Assembly (NCBI GenBank): GCA_964355795.1
Contig: CAYHEQ010000007.1
Coordinates: 1 to 29,057 of the forward strand
Length of the DNA: 29,057 nt
Direction: 5' to 3'
From: CAYHEQ01 sp964355795
Lineage (GTDB): Bacteria; Patescibacteriota; JACPGU01
Below, in pieces: positions 1-7,139 of the stretch. The position numbers and the translations under genes were made by a program. Position 1 is the stretch's first letter. Each line of letters begins with the position of its first letter. The notes below the pieces were generated by a model that was not told the origin of the DNA, did no database searches, and saw only the letters and a list, made by a program, of their open reading frames with translations.

Positions 1-54
1 ACTATTTGTAGCATTCGCCATATTCGCATGATGGAATTTATATTATTCGCGTTA
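1..54. other. Intergenic spacer within the secretion operon
   Basis: This is the downstream side of the TraC-like gene at the left edge. It holds three ATTCGC motifs (GCGAAT on the transcribed minus strand), the same hexamer found in the larger spacers at 5062-5222, 6961-7100 and 14342-14405. No terminator is visible, so the operon probably continues to the left, where a VirB4-type ATPase gene would be expected from gene order in related genomes. Confidence 0.5.
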
Positions 55-786
55 TTACCCAATCTCCATATCCGGCAATTTCTCAATAATTTCTGCTTCC
101 AATTGCGAAGCGTCCACCAATCTTTGGCTAGTGGCTTGGTCGGGATTGTAGACGCCATAATAAAGCTCAATCAAATCTTGGGTGACTAACTGAAAAGCGC
201 CGATACCAATCGCTTGCAGACCAGAAGCGGCAATTTCCACTTTTTGCATCAGATATTTCTTCTCCCCATTGAAATCTTTGACCGAGATATTACCGGGGTT
301 GCCAGTGATGGCCTTGCTCAAATTGCCAATCTGCTTGACCCCCGAAGGATAATGGGGAATGACGACATAAAATCTTTTTTGCATAATATTGGCTCCTTGA
401 ATCAGGTCTCTGACGAAAGCCACATATTCTTGAATCTGCATATTAAGCAATTCGTTTTTCTCCTCTGGCAGACGATCTTCCAAAGTTTTCAGATAACGGT
501 CCATATCTAGCCGTCTGGATTGCATCACTATTTGCACGGGGAAGTCCAAGGAATTCAAAAAGCTCTGGAAGCCGTAGATAATAGAATTTTTTTCTAACTC
601 GGATTTCAAATCAAAGTTGATGGCCGAACACATCAAAACCACCTTCATCCCGCCATCCTTGGCAATGACCACGCCTTCGCGAATCTGGTCAATATCCAAG
701 AAGGCTTGGGTAGAGCCACTCTTCGGTGGCGCCATTTCCACGGAGGAAAAAGCGTTTTTGTTTTGATTGGTGTTTGGTTGCGCCAT
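55..786 (-). CDS. TraC-like (VirB4 N-terminal-domain-like) T4SS protein
   Basis: A 243-residue soluble protein without a signal peptide or membrane segment. Residues 1-25 are polar and probably disordered. From about residue 28 it has an alternating beta/alpha pattern (AFLDIDQIREGVVIAKDG, then a helical SIIYGFQSFLNSLDFPVQIV stretch). This resembles the TraC-like N-terminal domain of VirB4 ATPases, which in Patescibacteria secretion loci is often encoded as a separate protein just after PrgI. No Walker motifs are present, so the ATPase would be a different gene, probably beyond the left edge. It lies 17 bases after the PrgI gene on the same strand, so the two are probably co-transcribed. No good Shine-Dalgarno is visible. 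The family assignment rests on remembered similarity and gene order. The likely role is as a cytoplasmic or membrane-peripheral part of the secretion machine. Confidence 0.7.
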   Translation of the reverse strand: MAQPNTNQNKNAFSSVEMAPPKSGSTQAFLDIDQIREGVVIAKDGGMKVVLMCSAINFDLKSELEKNSIIYGFQSFLNSLDFPVQIVMQSRRLDMDRYLKTLEDRLPEEKNELLNMQIQEYVAFVRDLIQGANIMQKRFYVVIPHYPSGVKQIGNLSKAITGNPGNISVKDFNGEKKYLMQKVEIAASGLQAIGIGAFQLVTQDLIELYYGVYNPDQATSQRLVDASQLEAEIIEKLPDMEIG

Positions 787-803
787 AGTATTCTTCGCTT
801 TTT

Positions 804-1448
804 TTATTGTTTGCTAAGCAGTCGGCTCAAATTGGCCGCCAAATCACTAAAGTCTTCTGGTGTTGCCCGCGTTGGCGCCGAGGCCGAGACCTCTTCAAAA
901 GCTTCTTCCAAATCGCCAAACATATCCACCAATTTGCCTTCCGACCGAGAAGCTTGCGCGTCAAGCGTCGCATTGGTAGCGGAAATAAATCTCCCGCCAC
1001 CTTCAATATTGTCGCCCACCGACCAGCCTTGTGTATCCACAATGGTCGCCAATTGCGTCAAGCGTGATCGGACAATGCCGGTCTTGGTGGAGATGGCGAT
1101 ATTGGCTCTGGACTGCTCTGTTTCTTCTTCGCTCTGCACCATCGTCATTTTGATCCGCGTCGCCTTGTCCCATTTTTTCAATTTTGATTCACCGAGATAA
1201 GAAGAAAAATATCCGAGGAAGATGAGAAAGGGTCGGTCGTTCACTTTGACAAAAACCAAGGCGACCGTGAGAATGAATACCGGTCCGGAGGCCATAGCAA
1301 AGAGATTGATGTTGGTTCCGAGCGTCAAAAACAATAAGTAGATGATCGTCCCTCCAGCCAGTATATACAAAAACTGTCGGAGCGTAAAAGGCCCAAATAT
1401 CTTGTCTTCAACATCTATATTTTGCGGGATTTTGTAATCTTGAGACAT
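804..1448 (-). CDS. PrgI family membrane protein of type IV secretion-like system
   Basis: This 214-residue protein opens with the PrgI signature: IPQNIDVEDKIFGPFTLRQF (residues 7-26), two adjacent membrane helices (about 26-43 and 47-68), and NDRPF at 70-74. PrgI proteins occur in Gram-positive and Patescibacteria conjugation or secretion operons between the VirB6-like and VirB4-like genes, which is exactly the position here. The remaining 140 residues are hydrophilic and probably cytoplasmic, with a predicted amphipathic end (DFSDLAANLSRLL). That tail makes it longer than a minimal PrgI protein. The ATG start is 21 bases after the VirB6-like stop codon. There is no Shine-Dalgarno, and a four-copy heptamer repeat fills the junction, so translation may depend on coupling. 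The precise function of PrgI proteins is not established. Confidence 0.88.
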   Translation of the reverse strand: MSQDYKIPQNIDVEDKIFGPFTLRQFLYILAGGTIIYLLFLTLGTNINLFAMASGPVFILTVALVFVKVNDRPFLIFLGYFSSYLGESKLKKWDKATRIKMTMVQSEEETEQSRANIAISTKTGIVRSRLTQLATIVDTQGWSVGDNIEGGGRFISATNATLDAQASRSEGKLVDMFGDLEEAFEEVSASAPTRATPEDFSDLAANLSRLLSKQ

Positions 1449-1457
1449 AGAAAATGC

Positions 1458-1485
1458 AGGTGTTAGGTGTTAGGTGTTAGGTGTT
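1458..1485. repeat. Four-copy heptamer tandem repeat at a gene junction
   Basis: Four perfect tandem copies of AGGTGTT (plus strand; AACACCT on the transcribed strand). They overlap the last codons and the TAA stop (1470-1472) of the VirB6-like gene and end 9 bases before the PrgI start codon. A second four-copy heptamer array of different sequence occupies the equivalent position at 8658-8685. Confidence 0.95.
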
Positions 1486-4400
1486 TGATTGTTGCGATTG
1501 TATGTCTTTTTCTCTTCTCTGGCGCCACTACCGACTACACCGCCCGGAATTACAATAGATGGCCGTGGTGGGACTGGTGGCTGTTGCTGATTTGCTTGCT
1601 GCGATTGTTTCTGACTTTTCTCTTGTACCGCCTTGCCCGTCATCAAAGTGCCAATATTTTTCTTCAATATGCCTTGCTTGGACCACTCTATCGCATTCTT
1701 GGTAGCGCCAATTTGTATTTTTATTTCTTCAGAACTGACCTTGTCTCTATCGGCAAATTGGGGGGCAAAAACTTCCTTAGCTTCTTTTATCGCATTAACC
1801 GCCACTGATTCGTCTGGGCTACCCAAGTCTCGCTCGATGATATTCATGCGCCCCTCCATTTTATCGTAGAAGCCTTGCTCGCCACCATACATTTGTAGTA
1901 TGGAGCTATTGTCCAGTAATCCTTTGACTTTTGTCGCCGCCTGAAGCTGAATGTCGTTTTTGCGACGAGCAAAGACTTGATCCAAATTGGAGCGGACATT
2001 GACCCTTGTCATAATCCTAGCCAAATCGCCATTGTTGTCGCCTTCAGGTAGTTTCAGGGTTTCTTCATCCATTTTCAGCTCAACATCAATACCGCTCTCC
2101 TTATGGATACCATTGTCCTTTAGCACTCTATTGATAGTAACAATATCCCCCACCATCATTGTCTGTTTAATGGCATTTCTGGCTTGACTGGACAAATTAG
2201 GCTTAATCTTCCCTAACCATTCATCTATAGAACCCCTCTCGTTTTTCACAAACAAAGCCTCCGCATCAAACTGTTTGTTGTTATCTAGATTTGCCAGATA
2301 GTTCCATTGGGATTCGGTCAAAAGTCCGGTATCCATACTGCCAGCTTGTTGGCGAGGCATAGTGCGTAGCAATTTTTCGGCTTGACCCACTGCCCAAACG
2401 GTCGGATTATCCTTGTCGTATCCTTCTGGCAAAGGTTCAAATTTTGTTGGTTGGTCAAAACCTTCTTCGCCAGCAAATTTGGCTTGACGACCCAAAGCTT
2501 CAGCAGTACCTATAGTTATTTTGGAGTCGCGACTAATACCATCGGCCTTGCCCATGAGAGCCTCAAAGAAACCTCTGGCCTCTTCCTGTCTTCTTGCTCC
2601 TTTGTCGCCATTGTGCAACATTTGCAAAGCCTTGATGCCGATAGCTTGGTCTTTTTCAGTTTTGGCGTTCATGGCGTCATTGTAAAGAGTCGCCGCCGCT
2701 ATACCTTGATCTATTTTTTTCTGCGCTTCTTCTTTGATTTCTAGCTCTGAAGATTTTTTCGCCCATTTGGTAAATTTCCCCTTACCACTAGCCTTACCGT
2801 AAGCTTTTTCTTGCTCTTTTTGAAATCTTTCGGCTTTTTCTTCTACCATCTTGGGAGCGTTTTGGATGGTCAGGCCAGCGCTGGCTCCCTTTTTGGCAAA
2901 TCTTGCTCCAGCATATTTGGTTCTACCCCACAAGCTGGCGTCTTTGAGAGTGCCATCATCGTTTTTGTAAGTTTTGTTCAAGTCTAAAGCGGCCATTTTT
3001 TGGCGCGAACCTAGATAAGCGCTTCCAGCCGCTTTTTTCAAAGATTTCGCCGTAGCTGAAGCTAGAGGGCCCTTCTTGCCAGTAGCGATATCGGTAACGG
3101 CGCCGACTACCTTTTTGGCCACTTCGTCTGGATAAACGAAAGCCAGATAAATTAAGATGTCAGCGAGAATGAAATTCATCAGGATGGTGCTAGTGCTTTG
3201 CGCCCCCAGATCGCTTTCGCTAGCACCTTCGCTAGTATCAATGGTAACGTCTCCGATGAGGCTCCTTGCGGGACTCAAGTCGTTGTTGCTCAAAGAAATC
3301 GCCTTGGCGGAAAAGACTATCAAGATAATCATCAGCGGCCCCATCATCACCCATTTGGCGAATTCTTCCCACCATTGCCCCACTATTTTTTGCACTTGTT
3401 TAACAGGAAAAAGCATGGCGATATAAGGCACGGCCGAAAAAGCCAAGAGAATATTGACCACGACTATTCTAATAAAAAGCTTCAAGATACAACCGATGGC
3501 GAGAACGAAAAAGATGACGATGACCAGCACTTTGAGTAAAGCGAGCCAGAGAGAAAGTCCGCCAATACTATAAATAGTGTTTGTCTGCTGAAAGTTTCCG
3601 GGAACCAGATCGGCAAAAGTGGTAGCGCCGTCCACCAAAAAGAAATTGTTGATGGCGTTGGCAAAATAGATAACAAAGACACCGATAGCGTAACTCAAAT
3701 TGACTAGTAGCACCGCTCCGACAATCTGCGGGATCATTCTTTGAAATTGCCATGTCTTGATGTCCACGCGCAAGACATTCATCAGCGCCACGAGCAAAAA
3801 GGCGAGAACGAAAAGAGCGTTGATAACATTTCTGATAGTCTGCCAGAGTCCTACAACTAATTCGTTCGGCGTCCCGTTGGCCAGATTTTGGAAATTCGCC
3901 ACTCCTTTCAGATTCTCATCATTGACGATAATTCTGGCTATAGCGCCCACCCCGTGCATTAATCCCCTGACGCCAAAACAACCGATATAGGTGAACATCC
4001 CTCCCGGCGCGTCAATAGCCTTAAATATACTGCCAAATCCTGCATCCATATCCGTGTCCGAAGGGCAAGTGCCCGATTCGTTTTTGTCTTTGGCATCAGG
4101 GTCTTCCTGTACCCCCGTATTGCTCCCCGTAGAAACATTCTCTAGACCCTCCATAGATTCATCATATTTATCTAGCGCTTCCTTATAGCTAGTGTCGCTG
4201 GACAAACACGTCACTTTATCATCTGAATTAGCACAAGACCCCTCAAGCGCAACTACTCTAGTGCTAAGTAAAACATTCTTTTGTAATAAAGATGCACTTA
4301 CCCTTGCGCAAATACCGCTAATAGCGGCCGAGCTACCCTTACATGCCTCAATAATATCTGTGTTGTATTTCCCCATATCTTCCATTGCTTGCTTCACAAA

Positions 4401-5024
4401 AGGAACGTCTGTACCATTGGGAGGTTCTGCCTCCTTGACATCGCCCCATATTGCATTTGCTTGTTGCACGATATCTAAAGTTTTTTGGTTTGGCAAAAAG
4501 TATGAATTGGGTACTGCTAACTCTGGAAAGCTCTTAACGACTCTCATCTCATAGTATAGTGGCGGTCTTAGATCAATGAAGTTACTGAATGTCCAAAACG
4601 CTTCTGTTTCCCCAGGATTAGTAGCGAAGCATACCTTATTGTCTAAAAGGTCTTTTTTTCCATCAATCTGATCGGCCCTGTCAACAAAACAATCTCGTAT
4701 ATCTGTCCCCCCTTCATTAGTCCTTAAGACTATAAAAGCCTTTTCTTTATCAGACTCTGACAATGTCCACTCACACTTAACGTCATACTTTGCGTTTTGA
4801 AAATTATAGAATTCCTTATATTTTTGCCAGAGCCCTCCATCTTGTTTTTTAATATTACAATCAAAACTTTTCTCCGTAGCTGGGTCTATCAATATTTCTA
4901 TTACTGGACTATCGGCAAGCGCTACCTTACTGCCCATACCCACCACCAAAAATGGCAATACCAAAAGTATCGCCACAAATACAAAGATAGCCTTTTTTAG
5001 TTTTTGCCCTCTTTCGATAGACAT
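1470..5024 (-). CDS. VirB6/TrbL-like polytopic T4SS membrane protein with large flanking domains
   Basis: 1,184 residues in three parts. A signal peptide (residues 1-38, hydrophobic AIFVFVAILLVLPFLVVGMG, ending near VALA) is followed by an exported, Cys-containing domain to about residue 390. A polytopic core of at least five to six helices comes next (about 402-419, 430-456, 489-540 as two or more, 559-575, 612-629). This pattern, including a segment like QIVGQWWEEFAKWVMMGP, matches VirB6/TrbL-type channel proteins. The C-terminal half (about 640-1184) is highly charged, mostly helical and probably cytoplasmic, ending in a Gln/Pro-rich tail. It heads the minus-strand operon and is followed by PrgI and TraC-like genes, which supports the assignment. 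VirB6 proteins are usually about 300 residues, so this is an extended form. No Shine-Dalgarno precedes the ATG. The role would be the inner-membrane channel of a secretion or DNA-uptake machine, with substrate unknown. Confidence 0.75.
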   Translation of the reverse strand: MSIERGQKLKKAIFVFVAILLVLPFLVVGMGSKVALADSPVIEILIDPATEKSFDCNIKKQDGGLWQKYKEFYNFQNAKYDVKCEWTLSESDKEKAFIVLRTNEGGTDIRDCFVDRADQIDGKKDLLDNKVCFATNPGETEAFWTFSNFIDLRPPLYYEMRVVKSFPELAVPNSYFLPNQKTLDIVQQANAIWGDVKEAEPPNGTDVPFVKQAMEDMGKYNTDIIEACKGSSAAISGICARVSASLLQKNVLLSTRVVALEGSCANSDDKVTCLSSDTSYKEALDKYDESMEGLENVSTGSNTGVQEDPDAKDKNESGTCPSDTDMDAGFGSIFKAIDAPGGMFTYIGCFGVRGLMHGVGAIARIIVNDENLKGVANFQNLANGTPNELVVGLWQTIRNVINALFVLAFLLVALMNVLRVDIKTWQFQRMIPQIVGAVLLVNLSYAIGVFVIYFANAINNFFLVDGATTFADLVPGNFQQTNTIYSIGGLSLWLALLKVLVIVIFFVLAIGCILKLFIRIVVVNILLAFSAVPYIAMLFPVKQVQKIVGQWWEEFAKWVMMGPLMIILIVFSAKAISLSNNDLSPARSLIGDVTIDTSEGASESDLGAQSTSTILMNFILADILIYLAFVYPDEVAKKVVGAVTDIATGKKGPLASATAKSLKKAAGSAYLGSRQKMAALDLNKTYKNDDGTLKDASLWGRTKYAGARFAKKGASAGLTIQNAPKMVEEKAERFQKEQEKAYGKASGKGKFTKWAKKSSELEIKEEAQKKIDQGIAAATLYNDAMNAKTEKDQAIGIKALQMLHNGDKGARRQEEARGFFEALMGKADGISRDSKITIGTAEALGRQAKFAGEEGFDQPTKFEPLPEGYDKDNPTVWAVGQAEKLLRTMPRQQAGSMDTGLLTESQWNYLANLDNNKQFDAEALFVKNERGSIDEWLGKIKPNLSSQARNAIKQTMMVGDIVTINRVLKDNGIHKESGIDVELKMDEETLKLPEGDNNGDLARIMTRVNVRSNLDQVFARRKNDIQLQAATKVKGLLDNSSILQMYGGEQGFYDKMEGRMNIIERDLGSPDESVAVNAIKEAKEVFAPQFADRDKVSSEEIKIQIGATKNAIEWSKQGILKKNIGTLMTGKAVQEKSQKQSQQANQQQPPVPPRPSIVIPGGVVGSGAREEKKTYNRNNQTPNT

Positions 5025-5354
5025 TTTGTTTTTTTGTTTATAACAAAAGCAACGCTAATCCGCGAATAACATGCGAATCCACAAATGATGCGAATAAATT
5101 TCTGTTCATAGCATTCGCAACATTCGCACGCTATTTACATTCATTCGCATTACTAACTCCATTCTACAACAACTGACACAAAATAAGAAAGTGGTTTTTT
5201 GTGAACGCGAATTATCGCGAATATTATCATACGAAACATAAGAAAAGCCTCGATGTCTCGCCTCAAAGAAAATCATTGCTTTTTACTCTCATCTTGGCCA
5301 TAATAATAGTACCGTAAGGTAAATTCTCGGAAATTAGACCAAAGGAGAAAGATA
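5025..5354. other. Divergent intergenic region rich in GCGAAT/ATTCGC motifs
   Basis: No gene is seen in these 330 bases between the secretion operon (minus) and the small anchored protein (plus). It carries GCGAAT at 5062, 5073 and 5090, then the complement ATTCGC at 5113, 5122 and 5143, then GCGAAT again at 5207 and 5217. The middle six are arranged as three forward followed by three reverse, so they can form imperfect hairpins, for example TGCGAAT at 5089-5095 with ATTCGCA at 5113-5119. Confidence 0.7.
5276..5304 (+). promoter_or_regulatory. Probable sigma70-type promoter of the 5355 gene
   Basis: TTGCTT (5276-5281), a 17-base spacer, and CATAAT (5299-5304), about 50 bases upstream of the GTG start. 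The -10 differs from consensus at one base and the -35 is weaker. It was found by eye only. Confidence 0.45.
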
Positions 5355-5921
5355 GTGCCCCAGAAAACTAATTCCTTAACAATTCCTTTGCTTTTGGTTT
5401 TGGGTCTGGTAATGCTGTTCGCTTATGTCTACCGCCCACCATCGTCAACAAATTCATCGCAAAATCCTTCTGCGCCACCAGCAACCCGCGGTAATTCCTC
5501 CGATCCTTTGGCTTGGGAAAAAGAGATTGTCAAAAACAACCCTTACTTTGGAACCATCGGAGCATTTCTTTACATTGAAGGTTTGAGGCCAGATTCTTAT
5601 TGGCCTCTTGTGGAGCCAGAGGGAGACGTTGATAGCATAAATGTGGGCAAGCGAAAGTTCGCCTTCTTTATTTACGGTGAAGGTGGAGGCGATACTCGTC
5701 TCTACAGTATAGTCCAATGTTCAGAGTTTCCCAACGGGAGTCTTCACCTCAGAGACTGCAAGGATTTCCCTTCTATTACAAAAAAGGTGGTCTCGGACGA
5801 CAAGGAAGTTTACTTTTTCCTGACACCAAATGCCCCCTTGGAGACAGGAGAACGCTATGCGCTACATATATCGAGATTTTTTGAGGGTAGCAAAGCTCGC
5901 GCCCCTATGATTATGCCATAA
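5355..5921 (+). CDS. Small membrane-anchored exported protein, unknown function
   Basis: A 188-residue protein. The start is GTG, chosen because AAGGAG lies 7 bases upstream and no ATG is nearby. Residues 8-26 (LTIPLLLVLGLVMLFAYVY) form one membrane helix or uncleaved signal anchor. A Ser/Pro/Asn-rich linker (about 27-50) is followed by a globular domain of about 135 residues with predicted beta strands (KFAFFIYGEG, EVYFFLTPNA, GERYALHISRFF). The pattern suggests an exported immunoglobulin-like beta domain, but I do not recognise the family. Two cysteines (in VQCSEF and RDCKDF) are 13 residues apart and could form a disulphide. It is a single-gene unit with its own promoter upstream and a hairpin terminator downstream. 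Confidence 0.75.
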   Translation: MPQKTNSLTIPLLLVLGLVMLFAYVYRPPSSTNSSQNPSAPPATRGNSSDPLAWEKEIVKNNPYFGTIGAFLYIEGLRPDSYWPLVEPEGDVDSINVGKRKFAFFIYGEGGGDTRLYSIVQCSEFPNGSLHLRDCKDFPSITKKVVSDDKEVYFFLTPNAPLETGERYALHISRFFEGSKARAPMIMP

Positions 5922-5946
5922 CCCAAAATGGAATTCCTTTCCAACA

Positions 5947-5970
5947 GAAGCCACCCGCAAGGGTGGCTTC
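5947..5970 (+). terminator. Hairpin terminator after the 5355 gene
   Basis: A perfect 10-bp stem, GAAGCCACCC pairing with GGGTGGCTTC around a GCAA tetraloop, 25 bases after the stop codon. The downstream tract is T-rich but interrupted (ATTATTTATTCTATTTTC), so it fits the plus strand better than the minus. Confidence 0.75.
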
Positions 5971-5996
5971 ATTATTTATTCTATTTTCTTACTTTT

Positions 5997-6812
5997 TTAA
6001 TTTTTTAATTTCTTGTCCCCGCCCCAAGCAAGAACCATATTTCTGCCGTTTCTTTTGGCTTTGTAGAGCGCCTCGTCAGCATGACCAATTAATCTCGGGA
6101 TCATCATGTCGGTCACCTTGTTAGCCACTAATTTTGGCCCGTCCACATGGGCGATACCAATACTGATCGTTAGCTTGATTTTCTTTTTGCCATGAATGTC
6201 AACGGGGAATCTATGTCGTTCCACCTTAGCTCGCAATCTCTCCGCGCCGATCAGCGCGCTTTCGGTGCCCGTATCGGTCATCAAAACCGCGAATTCCTCG
6301 CCACCGTAACGAAAAACTCTATCGTTATCGCGCATTTCTTTTTTGATAATTCTCGCGACATCGCGGAGAACGGTATCTCCCGCGAGGTGCCCATAGGTAT
6401 CGTTAACTTTTTTGAAAAAGTCAATATCCACCATCATCATTGAGAGAGATAGCGGTTTGTCTAGTAATTTCTTGAGCTCCAGATGCTGGACGCGCAACTT
6501 GGCCAATTCCTTGGACAAGAAATCAATGAAAGCGCGCCTATTATGAATTTGCGTCAGCTCGTCAATGGTGGAAATCTCTTTGTGCTTTTTGGCCTCTTCC
6601 TCGGCCGAAATAGCGGCCACGCCGAGCAGAAGGAGAGCTGATTTTTGGTCTATTTTGCCCTGACGAAGCAAGGTCATAATCCCTTCCGGACGCAGAGAAG
6701 AAAAATCGCCGTCGCGACGCAAAAAAATATCCGAAGCGCCAAGAGAAGAAGAGAGATTTCTAATCCTTTTGGTGGTATCGGAATGAGTTTTGTGAGGGCT
6801 TTTGGTTTTCAT
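5997..6812 (-). CDS. Diguanylate cyclase (GGDEF domain)
   Basis: A 271-residue protein if translated from the ATG at 6812, which makes c-di-GMP from two GTP. The GGDEF domain fills the C-terminal 165 residues. It shows DELTQIHNRRAF (the usual DxLTxxxNRR opening), MMVDIDFFKKVNDTYGH with the metal-binding Asp, the active-site loop RYGGEEF (GGEEF at residues 170-174), and ADEALYKAKRNGRN near the end. RDND precedes GGEEF in the spacing of the RxxD inhibitory I-site, so feedback inhibition is possible. The first 100 residues have no recognisable sensor and no membrane helix. A longer frame reaches a TTG at 6890, but that would start almost at the predicted transcription start, so the internal ATG is preferred. 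No c-di-GMP effector or phosphodiesterase is seen in the window. Confidence 0.93.
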   Translation of the reverse strand: MKTKSPHKTHSDTTKRIRNLSSSLGASDIFLRRDGDFSSLRPEGIMTLLRQGKIDQKSALLLLGVAAISAEEEAKKHKEISTIDELTQIHNRRAFIDFLSKELAKLRVQHLELKKLLDKPLSLSMMMVDIDFFKKVNDTYGHLAGDTVLRDVARIIKKEMRDNDRVFRYGGEEFAVLMTDTGTESALIGAERLRAKVERHRFPVDIHGKKKIKLTISIGIAHVDGPKLVANKVTDMMIPRLIGHADEALYKAKRNGRNMVLAWGGDKKLKN

Positions 6813-6827
6813 AGCTTTTGTTTCTTG

Positions 6828-6859
6828 CCCGCTCAATTTTGCAAAAAATATGTAGCGGG
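6828..6859 (-). promoter_or_regulatory. Leader hairpin before the GGDEF gene
   Basis: A 6-bp GC-rich stem (CCCGCT with AGCGGG) closes a 20-base loop that contains an inner TTTTGCAAAA-like pairing. It ends 15 bases before the preferred ATG, in an approximately 85-base transcribed leader. It could influence translation, but it is too small for a known c-di-GMP riboswitch. Confidence 0.35.
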
Positions 6860-6901
6860 TGTCTTGAAAGCCCCCCTGCATTTGTTTCAAAACTTGAGTT
6901 C

Positions 6902-6930
6902 ATTATAGCATAGTTTTTCCCAAAAGTCAA
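6902..6930 (-). promoter_or_regulatory. Near-consensus sigma70-type promoter of the GGDEF gene
   Basis: Reading the minus strand: TTGACT (6930-6925), a 17-base spacer, TATAAT (6907-6902). The predicted transcription start is near 6895, so the mRNA would have a leader of roughly 80 bases before the ATG at 6812. The -10 is perfect and the -35 matches five of six positions. Confidence 0.85.
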
Positions 6931-6997
6931 TCTGGGGGCTGTGGAAAACTATCCAATATACTAATTATTGCGAATAGGGCTAATTAATCTGCGAATA

Positions 6998-7014
6998 AGA
7001 GAGATTATCTCTCT
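6998..7014. promoter_or_regulatory. Perfect palindrome, possible operator
   Basis: AGAGAGAT and ATCTCTCT are perfect 8-base arms around a single T. The site lies about 30 bases upstream of the -10 of the 7140 operon and between divergent genes, a usual location for a repressor or activator site. No regulator gene is seen nearby. Confidence 0.4.
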
Positions 7015-7042
7015 ATTTGTTTTTATCCCCAGACTTGTGGTG

Positions 7043-7048
7043 TATAAT
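7043..7048 (+). promoter_or_regulatory. -10 element for the 7140-11845 operon
   Basis: A perfect TATAAT about 90 bases upstream of the start codon. At 17-base spacing the -35 would be TTTTTA, which is poor, so the promoter may need an activator. The perfect palindrome at 6998-7014 lies just upstream. Confidence 0.5.
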
Positions 7049-7139
7049 AGCAATAGAGACACCAATTACACTAATCTCGCTAGTTTATTCGCGTAATTAG
7101 TTTTTAATTCGTGAAATTAGTACTACAAAAGGAGGGTTT

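Larger units (their letters stand above)
6961..7100. repeat. Inverted-repeat element with GCGAAT arms in the divergent spacer
   Basis: The outer arms at 6961-6976 (CTAATTA, TT, GCGAATA) and 7086-7100 (TATTCGC, G, TAATTAG) are complementary except for a 2-versus-1-base bulge beside the hexamer. A further GCGAAT lies at 6991-6996. The element encloses the 7043 promoter and the 6998 palindrome. The same arm plan and bulge position recur at 14342-14405. Confidence 0.7.

Noticed and set aside
6813..6890. Upstream TTG start and 26 extra residues for the GGDEF protein
   Set aside because: The predicted transcription start is only a few bases before this TTG, and the segment contains the leader hairpin. 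The ATG at 6812 is simpler.
6813..6895. c-di-GMP riboswitch in the GGDEF leader
   Set aside because: The leader is about 80 bases with one small hairpin. The multi-helix structure and conserved core of the known c-di-GMP-I/II aptamers were not seen.
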